From a candidate division NPL-UPA2 bacterium (lineage in GTDB: Bacteria > Bacillota > UBA994): 20,127 bases of DNA. The position numbers and the translations under genes are program-made. Every line of letters begins with the position of its first letter. Position 1 is the stretch's first letter. Positions 1 through 7,021 of this stretch are shown here, piece by piece. The stretch is from contig QLUB01000018.1 in the NCBI GenBank assembly GCA_018725205.1, forward strand, positions 1-20,127, in the 5' to 3' direction. The notes under the pieces were generated by a model. The model was given only the letters and a program-made list of their open reading frames with translations. It did not search any database and was not told the origin of the DNA.

Positions 1-62
1 CAATGTTGTTCATCGGGGAACCTCTTAATAAATTCTCGAAAAGTCATAGGATATTCTTTCAT
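1..62 (-). CDS. IS1595-family-like transposase, 5' end only (runs off the window)
   Basis: Only about 20 codons are inside the window. Reading leftwards from an ATG at 60-62, the protein begins MKEYPMTFREFIKRFPDEQH and then leaves the window. The pattern of a Pro followed by T, then EF, a Phe and a DE/EE pair just before an expected Cys matches the N-terminus I know from IS1595-type transposases, where a zinc ribbon and a DDE (ISXO2-like) domain follow. No good Shine-Dalgarno site lies close upstream. A TTGACT box (complement of 92-97) with a weak TGTACT 17 bp on could be its promoter. The assignment rests on 20 residues, so it is tentative; sequence to the left would settle it. Confidence 0.5.
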   Translation of the reverse strand, partial: MKEYPMTFREFIKRFPDEQH

Positions 63-69
63 GCTATCA

Positions 70-85
70 GTACAACATATTGTAC
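70..85. repeat. 6-bp inverted repeat upstream of the transposase-like start
   Basis: GTACAA at 70-75 and TTGTAC at 80-85 form a perfect 6-bp inverted repeat around a 4-bp centre. It lies 8 bp upstream of the start codon of the transposase-like ORF. It could be an operator or part of a mobile element end. A repeat this short can also occur by chance. Confidence 0.35.
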
Positions 86-106
86 CACCTTAGTCAAGTG
101 GATAGG

Positions 107-122
107 CAGGTAATAATACCTG
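107..122. repeat. Second 6-bp inverted repeat in the left junction zone
   Basis: CAGGTA at 107-112 and TACCTG at 117-122 are a perfect inverted repeat around ATAA. It sits directly before the Shine-Dalgarno-like GAGGTG (124-129) of the holin-like ORF fragment. It may mark the outer end of the mobile element or an operator for that ORF; I cannot tell which. Confidence 0.3.
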
Positions 123-135
123 TGAGGTGTTGTGC

Positions 136-230
136 ATGGAATTAACTTCCATTTTAGTGTTCCTAGCGGTCATTGTCGAGCAAGTGGTAGGAATCATCAA
201 GAGCGCTTTTCCCAAAGTGCGCAACCACTA
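136..230 (+). pseudogene. Truncated holin-like membrane protein gene remnant
   Basis: An ATG at 136 follows GAGGTG (124-129) at 6 bp spacing, a good ribosome binding site. The first ~27 residues (starting MELTSILVFLAVIVEQ, ending IIKSAFPK) form one hydrophobic helix followed by a basic patch, which resembles the N-terminus of small phage holin-like proteins in Clostridia. After about position 217-230 the frame stays open, but it reads antisense to the conserved part of aspS and no longer looks like a protein. I infer a real gene start whose remainder was lost when it was joined to the aspS 3' end. The family call is from memory and is tentative; the ribosome binding site and hydrophobic start are directly visible. 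Confidence 0.4.
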
Positions 231-1972
231 CCTAACTTCAGGTCGCGCAAAAGCTTATCCGGCACGAGATTTGGCGCGGTGGTCATTAAGCACTGCGCAC
301 TCGTGGTCTTTGGGAAAGCTATGCAGTCGCGGATTGACTCGCGTCCTGCCAAGAGCATCACCCAGCGGTCAAGCCCCAAAGCGATCCCGCCGTGCGGCGG
401 TGTGCCGTACTCGAAGGCCTCGAGCAAAAAGCCAAATTTCTCGTTGCACTCCAGAGGCGTAAGGCCGAGGCAAGCGAACATGCGCTCCTGCAGCTCACGG
501 CTGTGGATGCGAATGCTGCCTCCTCCCAGCTCTACCCCATTCAAGACGAGGTCATAGGCGCGTGCCCGAGCTTCCCCGGGCGCAGTCGCCACTTTGCCGA
601 GATCCGCAGGCAGCGGCGAGGTAAATGGATGATGGCAGGCGGAGTAGCGGCTCTCTGCTTCGTCCCACTCCAAGAGCGGAAACTCAGTCACCCATAGGTA
701 ATTGAACTCGCCCCTTTTGCAAAGCCCCAACTGCTCGGCTAAATGCAACCTCACAGCCCCAAGTGAAGTTAAGGCCACTTTAGGCTGGCCCGCTACGAAC
801 AAGAGGAGGTCGCCGGGCGCGGCGGCAAGCCTCGCGAGGACATTTTCTAGCACTTCTGACCCCAAGAACTTGGCGATTGGCGAACGCACGCCGCTCGGTT
901 CTATGGCCATCCAAGCTAATCCCTTGGCACCGTACTTCGCGGCTAATTCGCTTAGCGCGTCTATTTCCTTGCGGCTGTAGCCGCCGCACCCTGTGGCATT
1001 CAGTGCGCGCACAGTACCGCTTTTTGCTGCTTCGACAAACACCTTAAAGTCACACTGCGCCACAACGTCAGTCACATCCACCAGCTCTAGGCCAAAGCGG
1101 GTGTCGGGCTTGTCGGAACCATAGCGGTCCATGGCTTCGCGGTATGTCAGTCGGGGAAAGGGAGCTGACACGCTCACGCCTAGAGCGTCGCCGGAGACGT
1201 GCGCAATCAAGCCTTCGGTTAGAGCCTGCACATCTGCCTCGGTGACGAAAGACATCTCTATATCAATCTGGGTGAATTCCGGCTGACGGTCGGCACGCAG
1301 GTCTTCATCGCGGAAACAACGCGCCAGTTGAAAATACTTGTCATACCCGGCAACCATCAGGAGCTGCTTGAAAAGCTGTGGTGACTGGGGTAGCGCATAG
1401 AACAAGCCGGGATTTACGCGGCTAGGCACGACATAGTCCCGCGCTCCCTCGGGCGTAGAACGGGTCAGTTGTGGGGTTTCGATTTCAAGAAAGCCCTCGC
1501 TGTCGAGGAAACTCCGCGCGGCCATGGCGACTTTGTGCCTTAGAATAAGTGCGCTCTGTAGCTCCGGTCGCCTTAGGTCTAAATAGCGGTAGCGCAGGCG
1601 CAAGCTCTCGTCTGCTTTGAGATCGGGCTGAATGTAAAAGGGGGGTGTCTTGGCCGCATTAAGCACAGTGAGCTGATGGGCTCGCACCTCTACTTCCCCC
1701 GTAGCCATGTGGCGATTGATGCCTTCTTCCGGGCGCAAGGCGACGCGGCCTACTACCTCAATTACGTACTCGCCGCGCAGGGACTCCGCCGCGCTGTGCA
1801 CGTCCTTTTCTTCCGGGGGAAAGACCAATTGCACTACCCCGCTAATATCGCGCAGGTCGACAAAAATCAGCCCGCCGAGGTCGCGACGCTTAGCTACCCA
1901 GCCGCAAAGCCTAATCTCTTCTCCTACCATCCGCCTGTCCACCTGACCGGAATACGAACGCTTAAGACTCAT
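197..1972 (-). CDS. aspS: Aspartyl-tRNA synthetase
   Basis: Charges tRNA(Asp) with aspartate in the cytoplasm; whether it also charges tRNA(Asn) cannot be judged here. At 591 residues it has the normal bacterial-type length. Residues 1-~105 are the anticodon-binding OB fold (CGWVAKRRDLGGLIFVDLRD). The class II core follows with motif 2 (FRDEDLRADRQPEFTQID), a GAD insertion at roughly 280-400, and motif 3 near the end (GIALGLDRWVMLLAG). The ATG at 1970-1972 follows GGAGG at 7 bp spacing and overlaps the hemZ stop by 11 bp, so the two are probably translationally coupled. Odd point: after the usual end (...LLRDLKL) there are about 11 extra residues (GSGCALWEKRS) encoded by the junction DNA shared with the holin-like fragment, suggesting the original stop codon was replaced. 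Confidence 0.97.
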   Translation of the reverse strand: MSLKRSYSGQVDRRMVGEEIRLCGWVAKRRDLGGLIFVDLRDISGVVQLVFPPEEKDVHSAAESLRGEYVIEVVGRVALRPEEGINRHMATGEVEVRAHQLTVLNAAKTPPFYIQPDLKADESLRLRYRYLDLRRPELQSALILRHKVAMAARSFLDSEGFLEIETPQLTRSTPEGARDYVVPSRVNPGLFYALPQSPQLFKQLLMVAGYDKYFQLARCFRDEDLRADRQPEFTQIDIEMSFVTEADVQALTEGLIAHVSGDALGVSVSAPFPRLTYREAMDRYGSDKPDTRFGLELVDVTDVVAQCDFKVFVEAAKSGTVRALNATGCGGYSRKEIDALSELAAKYGAKGLAWMAIEPSGVRSPIAKFLGSEVLENVLARLAAAPGDLLLFVAGQPKVALTSLGAVRLHLAEQLGLCKRGEFNYLWVTEFPLLEWDEAESRYSACHHPFTSPLPADLGKVATAPGEARARAYDLVLNGVELGGGSIRIHSRELQERMFACLGLTPLECNEKFGFLLEAFEYGTPPHGGIALGLDRWVMLLAGRESIRDCIAFPKTTSAQCLMTTAPNLVPDKLLRDLKLGSGCALWEKRS

Positions 1973-3143
1973 CTTTCTTCCTCCATGCGCATAGCAGTGC
2001 GCGTTTCTCTTCTAGCAACTCGGGCAACCGCTTGAGGTATAGGGCCGCATCCTTAGGATTAGCATGACGCCGCCACGCTTCGCCGGGCACCGGGAAAATG
2101 CTGTTGGCCCCGGCACCTACTCCGATGACGCCGTGCGTCTCAGCAATCATCATGATATTGTACAGGCATTCCTTACCCGGCACTGACCAGCCGGTATTCT
2201 CGAGCCCCCCTAAGATGGCGCGCTGCCGATAAAGATAATACGGGTGCATGAACGGCCGAAGCTTCGTTGCGGCTAAGTCACTCGCCGCGCGGGCGTCTTT
2301 ATCGCTCATCCTCTCCCACACCTCGCCGCTACCAAAGCGTGAAGCGCGTTTAGGCGAAAACATATGCAGGGTAATGCTCTCCGGCTTAAGTTCTAGTACC
2401 TGCTCTAGGCTCGCGCCAATCTCGCGCGGTGCCTCCCCCGGCAGGCCAACTATTAGATCCATATTGATGTTCGCAAAGCCTAGACTCCGCGCAAGGGCAA
2501 AGCTCTCCCTTATGTCTTGAGCCGAATGGCGACGTCCGATGACGGCCAGCGTCTCGTCGTGCATGCTTTGCGGGTTAATGGAAAGGCGGTAACCGCGCGG
2601 GATGGAGGCTAACTTGCTTTCGTCTAGCGTATCCGGGCGACCGGCCTCAAACGTCACCTCTGTCTGGTTTTCCCAAGCGGGACAGGCACTGAGCGCGTCC
2701 AGCAACGCGTGAATCTGTGCCGCATCAAGCGTGCTCGGCGTACCCCCGCCAATGTACAGCGCGCACAGCTTAAGCCCCAGTCTATCCATTTCTTCCGCGA
2801 CCGCTTCAATCTCGTGCAGTAGTCCGGCAAAGTATTGCTCTCGCTTAGCCCGTCGGTACTGCTCTAGGCTGTGACTGGGGAAACTGCAATATGCACAGCG
2901 CGAGGGGCAGAAGGGAATACTCACATACATGGCCACAAGTTCGCTGCGACCGCCCTGCGGCGCAAGGATTCTCTGCTGCGTAAGCCCTACCTCTACTAGG
3001 AGGCGGGCGCGAGAGACATCAACCCCGCGCTCGAGCACCAAGCGATGCGCAACTTCCGCCGGAGGAAACCCAAGCGCGAGCATATTGTCCGCAAGTTTTC
3101 CCGGGCGAACCCCGACTAAGTTTCCGTAAGGCTTGCTTACCAA
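1962..3143 (-). CDS. hemZ: HemZ-type radical SAM protein (coproporphyrinogen dehydrogenase-like), short form
   Basis: A radical SAM enzyme of the HemN/HemZ group. The [4Fe-4S] motif is Cys79-x3-Cys83-x2-Cys86 (FCPSRCAYCSF), followed by a SAM-binding YIGGGTPSTL near residue 132. The family is linked to oxygen-independent haem synthesis, though many members have unproven activity. The protein begins at a TTG (3141-3143) with VSKPYGNLVGVRPGKL, which corresponds to the PWGILTGVRP-type motif that in B. subtilis-type HemZ (about 500 residues) lies more than 100 residues in. At 393 residues the N-terminal region is therefore absent. Upstream sequence in this frame has no further start before a stop and lies inside the MBL gene. 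An AGGA is about 14 bp before the TTG. It overlaps the MBL hydrolase stop by 7 bp and aspS by 11 bp. Confidence 0.88.
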   Translation of the reverse strand: MVSKPYGNLVGVRPGKLADNMLALGFPPAEVAHRLVLERGVDVSRARLLVEVGLTQQRILAPQGGRSELVAMYVSIPFCPSRCAYCSFPSHSLEQYRRAKREQYFAGLLHEIEAVAEEMDRLGLKLCALYIGGGTPSTLDAAQIHALLDALSACPAWENQTEVTFEAGRPDTLDESKLASIPRGYRLSINPQSMHDETLAVIGRRHSAQDIRESFALARSLGFANINMDLIVGLPGEAPREIGASLEQVLELKPESITLHMFSPKRASRFGSGEVWERMSDKDARAASDLAATKLRPFMHPYYLYRQRAILGGLENTGWSVPGKECLYNIMMIAETHGVIGVGAGANSIFPVPGEAWRRHANPKDAALYLKRLPELLEEKRALLCAWRKKDES

Positions 3144-3748
3144 TAGCGATTGCTCATCCTCTCTCTGCCAATGGTCGTACTTGGCCCATGTCCGGGGTAC
3201 ACCTCTACCTCGGCTGGCAGCTGCTTGAGGCGGCCAAGCGAGCGCAGGAGAGTCTTGTGGTTGCCTCCCGGGAGGTCTGATCGGCCAATGCCCCCGCGAA
3301 ACAAGGTGTCGCCTGAAAACAGCACTTGCTCTGTGGCGCTGTAGAAACAGCAGGAACCAGGCGTGTGCCCGGGGGTGGCCAATACGGTAAACTCAATTCC
3401 TGCAAAATTGACCGTGGCGGCGTCAGCTAGCTCCATGTCGGGTACAACGGCCTCGGTTAAACCTAAGAGCTTGGCAATCTCATTGTCTGTCGCGCGTAAA
3501 AGATAACCGTCAGCTGGGTGAGCGATGATGGATACGCCAGTTAAACGCCTGAGTGCTGCAGCCGCCGCCACGTGGTCGGCGTGACCGTGGGTAAGAAATA
3601 TGCTTCTTAGCGTTACTTGCTCGCCCGCTAGCGCAGCCACAATGCTGTTCACCTCCGCCCCGGGGTCAACTACGACGGCGTCACCGTTCTGGATCACTAT
3701 GTAGCAGTTCGTCCCAAGATTCCCTACAGGTACAGTTAGAACTCTCAT
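3137..3748 (-). CDS. MBL-fold metallo-hydrolase (glyoxalase II-like, YqgX type)
   Basis: A soluble metallo-beta-lactamase-fold hydrolase. The metal-binding THGHADH motif is at residues 53-59 (H54, H56, D58, H59). Later metal ligands appear in ATPGHTPGS, the Asp in SGDTLF and the His in YPGHGP. The 203-residue length matches the single-domain bacterial group often annotated as hydroxyacylglutathione hydrolase, but glutathione is not assured as substrate in this kind of organism. The ATG at 3746-3748 follows GGAGG at about 9 bp. It sits between dtd (15-bp gap) and hemZ (7-bp overlap), its usual place in Clostridia. Family certain, substrate unknown. Confidence 0.93.
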   Translation of the reverse strand: MRVLTVPVGNLGTNCYIVIQNGDAVVVDPGAEVNSIVAALAGEQVTLRSIFLTHGHADHVAAAAALRRLTGVSIIAHPADGYLLRATDNEIAKLLGLTEAVVPDMELADAATVNFAGIEFTVLATPGHTPGSCCFYSATEQVLFSGDTLFRGGIGRSDLPGGNHKTLLRSLGRLKQLPAEVEVYPGHGPSTTIGRERMSNRYW

Positions 3749-3763
3749 CTCATAAATCCTCCG

Positions 3764-4213
3764 TTAAAATTGCTTCGCGCTGTCCAGCAGTATGGTCACC
3801 GGGCCAGAATTCACGAGTGCAACCTCCATCATCGCCCCGAATACGCCTGTTTTTACGCTGCCTATGCGCTGCCTAAGCTCTGCTATACACTGGTCAAAAA
3901 GGTACATTGCGTCTGTAGGGGCAGCGGCAGCGGAGAAACTCGGGCGCTTGCCGCGGCGGCAATCCCCAAGCAGTGTAAACTGCGACACTGCCAAAACTTC
4001 GCCGCCTGCTTCCCTGACGCAGAGGTTCATCTTGCCCTCGCCGTCGGGGAAAACGCGCAACCCCGCTATCTTCTCGGCTAGGTATTTAGCGTCGCCAGGG
4101 GTATCAGTTTGAGCTACCCCGAGCAGCACCAACAAACCGGTGCTAATGCCTGCCACAATCTCCCCTTCCACGGAGACTTGTGCCCCACTAACTCGTTGTA
4201 CTACTGCTCGCAC
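3764..4213 (-). CDS. dtd: D-aminoacyl-tRNA deacylase
   Basis: Removes D-amino acids (and glycine wrongly loaded on tRNA(Ala)) from tRNA, a proofreading step in translation. The 149-residue length is typical. Both signature motifs are intact: SQFTL at residues 77-81 and the cis-proline loop NSGPVT at 135-140. The N-terminus MRAVVQRVSGAQVSV is canonical. The start is GTG (4211-4213) with GAGAGGG about 8 bp before it, and it lies inside the end of rel (26-bp overlap), so the two are likely co-translated. Followed after 15 bp by the MBL hydrolase. Confidence 0.96.
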   Translation of the reverse strand: MRAVVQRVSGAQVSVEGEIVAGISTGLLVLLGVAQTDTPGDAKYLAEKIAGLRVFPDGEGKMNLCVREAGGEVLAVSQFTLLGDCRRGKRPSFSAAAAPTDAMYLFDQCIAELRQRIGSVKTGVFGAMMEVALVNSGPVTILLDSAKQF

Positions 4214-6395
4214 TTGTCTCGCCCTCTCTGTGTGGGGTGACGTAGGTCACACGTCGTACCGTAAACACGTCGCGCAACTTGCGCAATCTCACTAACACGC
4301 GCTCTAAATGAATGAGGTCCTTAACGACAATGGTGAAACTCACGTGAGCTTCTTGCTCCTTTGTGGCTCGGGCCTGCATCGCGGCAATATTGGTCTTGTA
4401 CTCAGACAAGGATTGCACTACCTCCGCCAACAAGCCGGGCCTGTCCATGCCGATAAGCTCTACCCTTACGGGATAACCCGGGGCGGTGTGATTGCCCCAA
4501 CTGACGGAAATCATCCGCTCCTTTTCCCGTTGCAGTGATGGCACATTCGGGCAACTACCGGTGTGCACAGTGACTCCACGCCCGCGCGTTACAAACCCAA
4601 TAATCTCATCACCCGGTAAAGGGTTGCAGCACTTAGCAAACTTAAGCAAAGCGTTGTCAAGTCCCACTACTTTTACTTCAGCGAAGGAACTCGCCGGCGC
4701 GGTGGGCGGCAGCACTGGTTCTGGCGCATCGAGCGGCTTATTGCGCGCGTAGAGCGCCGTCAGACGGTTCACCACCTGTACTAGGCTGACCGCGCCGTAA
4801 CCAATTGCCGCCAACAAGTCCTCGTCCGACAGGTAGTTTAGCTGCTCGGCCGCCTCCTCTAAGTATGCGTCCACCATCATCTCGTCCACCGGCAGAAGGA
4901 GACGCCTGAGTTCCCGCTGCAGCAAGTCGTGCCCGCGCTCGATGTTTTCTGCCTTCTGCTCTTTTCTGAACCACTGTCGAATTTTGCTGCGCGCCTGCGG
5001 CGTGCGCACCAGCTTCATCCAGTCGCGGCTTGGCCCGTTCGTTTGCTTAGAGGTAATTATCTCTACGATATCACCTGTTTTTAGCTCGTGAGTAAGCGGC
5101 ACCATGCGTCCGTTTACCTTGGCACCTACGCAGCGATGCCCAACGTCGGTGTGCACGCGATACGCGAAATCAAGTGGCACTGAACCGACCGGCAGATCCA
5201 AGACATCCCCTTTGGGTGTAAATACAAACACCTCGTCCGTAAACAAGTCCATCTTAAGGCCATCCACAAACTCCTCTGCGCCGCTCAGCTCCTGCTGCCA
5301 CTCCAGAATGGAACGCAGCCACGTAAGTTTGTTGATCAGGCCCTTTTCGAGCTTGCTGCCCTCCTTGTATGCCCAGTGTGCCGCAATACCGTGCTCAGCG
5401 ACCTGATGCATCGCCAAGGTTCTGATTTGAAACTCAAGCGGCTGCCCGCGCGCCCCGACGACGGTTGTATGCAGACTCTGGTACATATTAGGTTTGGGTG
5501 TACTAATGTAATCTTTTATGCGCCCCGGAATTGGGTGCCAGAGATTGTGCACTATGCCAAGTACGGCGTAGCAGTCGCCGACCGTGTCAACGATGACGCG
5601 GAGCGCCGTAAGGTCAAAAATCTCCTCAAAGCTCCGCCCGGCCTGCAGCTTCTTGTAGATGCTGTAGAAGTGCTTGGGGCGGCCACCTACGTCAGCTCTA
5701 ATGCCAGCCTCGGAGATGTGACGGCTCAAGGTCCTAAGCACCTCGGCAATAACTGCCTCCCTGTCTTCGCGTCTCGCCGCCACGCGCGCCGCTACATCGC
5801 GGTAGGCTAGAGGTTCGAGGTAGCGAAAGGCCAAGTCCTCAAGCTCCCACTGCATGCTACTAATCCCTAAGCGGTGGGCCAAGGGAGCATAAATGTCAAG
5901 TGTTTCTTTGGCGGTAGTTTTCTGCTTAAGTGGAGCCCTAAACTTCAGGGTGCGCATATTATGCAGGCGATCCGCGAGTTTAATCAGCACTACCCGCAAG
6001 TCCTCGGCCATAGCGAGGAACATCTTGCGCAGGGACTCTGCCTGCTGTTCCTGCTGACTTCTATACTCGAGCCGCGAAAGCTTCGTTACGCCGTCCACCA
6101 ATTTGGCCACGCGGGGCCCAAACTCCTGTGTAACTTGCGGCAGGCCACTCTCCGTATCTTCCGCTACGTCATGCAAGATTGCTGCAGCGAGCGTCTCCAT
6201 ATCCATGTGGATGTCGGCAAGGATAAGCGCTACCTCAATTGGGTGACCGATGTACTCGTCCCCAGACTCTCTTAACTGACCGGCGTGGGCCCGCTCGGCA
6301 AAGTCAAAAGCCCGCCTGAGCACCGTCACGTCGGCCTGCGGGCTGTGTACTTTCACCCGAGCTACCAAAGTCGCAAAGAGATCTGCCTTGTCCAT
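4188..6395 (-). CDS. rel: Bifunctional (p)ppGpp synthetase/hydrolase, long RSH type
   Basis: Makes and degrades the alarmone (p)ppGpp, adjusting growth to starvation. At 735 residues it has the full long-RSH layout. The HD hydrolase domain keeps H51 and the H75-D76 pair (ILHDVAEDT). The synthetase domain spans ~235-345 (GRPKHFYSIYKKL, NMYQSLHTTV). A TGS domain lies at ~386-447 (VFVFTPKGDVLDLPVGS), and a C-terminal ACT domain at ~655-725. The RxKD-type motif (RIKD, 292-295) rather than the EFDD of E. coli RelA, together with the intact HD site, argues for a bifunctional Rel enzyme. The ATG at 6393-6395 has GAGG very close upstream, a weak site. The upstream gap holds the heptamer array and apt-tail duplicate, so its promoter context has been rearranged. 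Overlaps dtd by 26 bp. Confidence 0.97.
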   Translation of the reverse strand: MDKADLFATLVARVKVHSPQADVTVLRRAFDFAERAHAGQLRESGDEYIGHPIEVALILADIHMDMETLAAAILHDVAEDTESGLPQVTQEFGPRVAKLVDGVTKLSRLEYRSQQEQQAESLRKMFLAMAEDLRVVLIKLADRLHNMRTLKFRAPLKQKTTAKETLDIYAPLAHRLGISSMQWELEDLAFRYLEPLAYRDVAARVAARREDREAVIAEVLRTLSRHISEAGIRADVGGRPKHFYSIYKKLQAGRSFEEIFDLTALRVIVDTVGDCYAVLGIVHNLWHPIPGRIKDYISTPKPNMYQSLHTTVVGARGQPLEFQIRTLAMHQVAEHGIAAHWAYKEGSKLEKGLINKLTWLRSILEWQQELSGAEEFVDGLKMDLFTDEVFVFTPKGDVLDLPVGSVPLDFAYRVHTDVGHRCVGAKVNGRMVPLTHELKTGDIVEIITSKQTNGPSRDWMKLVRTPQARSKIRQWFRKEQKAENIERGHDLLQRELRRLLLPVDEMMVDAYLEEAAEQLNYLSDEDLLAAIGYGAVSLVQVVNRLTALYARNKPLDAPEPVLPPTAPASSFAEVKVVGLDNALLKFAKCCNPLPGDEIIGFVTRGRGVTVHTGSCPNVPSLQREKERMISVSWGNHTAPGYPVRVELIGMDRPGLLAEVVQSLSEYKTNIAAMQARATKEQEAHVSFTIVVKDLIHLERVLVRLRKLRDVFTVRRVTYVTPHREGETSASSSTTS

Positions 6396-6420
6396 GTCCT
6401 CGCCCCCGCGCCGGCACCTG

Positions 6421-6450
6421 ATGCCTTAATACTGAATTAGGGAAAAAACG
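6421..6450 (-). repeat. Extra copy of the apt 3' tail
   Basis: Positions 6421-6450 match 6487-6516 over 30 bp with two mismatches (6425 and 6446). The 6487-6516 copy is the true end of apt, including its TAA stop, so this is a duplicated gene tail 66 bp downstream of the original. The heptamer array fills the space between the two copies. Confidence 0.9.
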
Positions 6451-6485
6451 CACATGGCACATGGCACATGGCACATGGCACATGG
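6451..6485. repeat. Five perfect tandem CACATGG heptamers
   Basis: Positions 6451-6485 are five exact copies of the 7-bp unit CACATGG, placed between the two copies of the apt tail in the apt-rel gap. The reverse complement unit CCATGTG occurs twice in tandem at 11565-11578, so the word is not confined to this site. Confidence 0.97.
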
Positions 6486-6491
6486 GATGCG

Positions 6492-7019
6492 TTAATACTG
6501 AATTAGGGAATAAACGGGATATCCACGCAGTAATTTGCGCCCGTCAAGCGCAGTCAACTCGATTAAGAAGGCTGCGCCAACGACCTTGCCGCCTAACGAT
6601 TCCACTAGATCTACCGTGGAGCGAATGGTGCCGCCCGTCGCCAGCAAGTCGTCTACGACCAAGACGCGCGTGCCTGCGGAAATCGCGTCCACGTGGATTT
6701 CAAGCTTGTCCTCGCCATATTCTAACGTATAGGCGGCGCGGCGCGTCTTGGCCGGTAGTTTGCCCGCCTTCCGCACCGGCACAAAACCTTTGTTTAAGCT
6801 GTAAGCCAGAGGAACGCCGACAATAAACCCGCGTGCCTCAGGTGCCACGACAAGGTCAAATTCGAGGTCCCCGCATAGCGCGGCAAAGTCGTCAATGGCT
6901 TGTCGCAAGGCGGGGCCGTCCTTAAGCAAAGTGGTAATGTCCCGAAAGAGAATCCCCGGTTTCGGAAAATCTGGGATATCCCTAATCTTTTGCCTGAGAC
7001 CTTGACCAAGACCCGACAT
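6492..7019 (-). CDS. apt: Adenine phosphoribosyltransferase
   Basis: Salvages adenine: adenine plus PRPP gives AMP plus pyrophosphate, in the cytoplasm. I chose the ATG at 7017-7019 (175 residues, starting MSGLGQGLRQ) because AAGGAGG lies 6 bp before it. Farther upstream starts would place this ribosome site inside the gene. The N-terminal KIRDIPDFPKPGI is typical. The PRPP-binding loop is RVLVVDDLLATGGT at ~118-131. The start is 2 bp after the recJ stop, and its ribosome site is encoded in the last recJ codons, so the two are translated together. Its last ~24 bp, including the stop, are duplicated downstream. Confidence 0.95.
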   Translation of the reverse strand: MSGLGQGLRQKIRDIPDFPKPGILFRDITTLLKDGPALRQAIDDFAALCGDLEFDLVVAPEARGFIVGVPLAYSLNKGFVPVRKAGKLPAKTRRAAYTLEYGEDKLEIHVDAISAGTRVLVVDDLLATGGTIRSTVDLVESLGGKVVGAAFLIELTALDGRKLLRGYPVYSLIQY

Positions 7020-7021
7020 AC

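Noticed and set aside
780..989. Short ORFs antisense or out of frame within aspS, and similar ones along the housekeeping block
   Set aside because: They overlap strongly conserved genes, have no ribosome sites, and have composition typical of shadow frames.
6451..6485. A CRISPR-like array
   Set aside because: The units are 7 bp, directly tandem and without spacers, so this is a simple repeat array.
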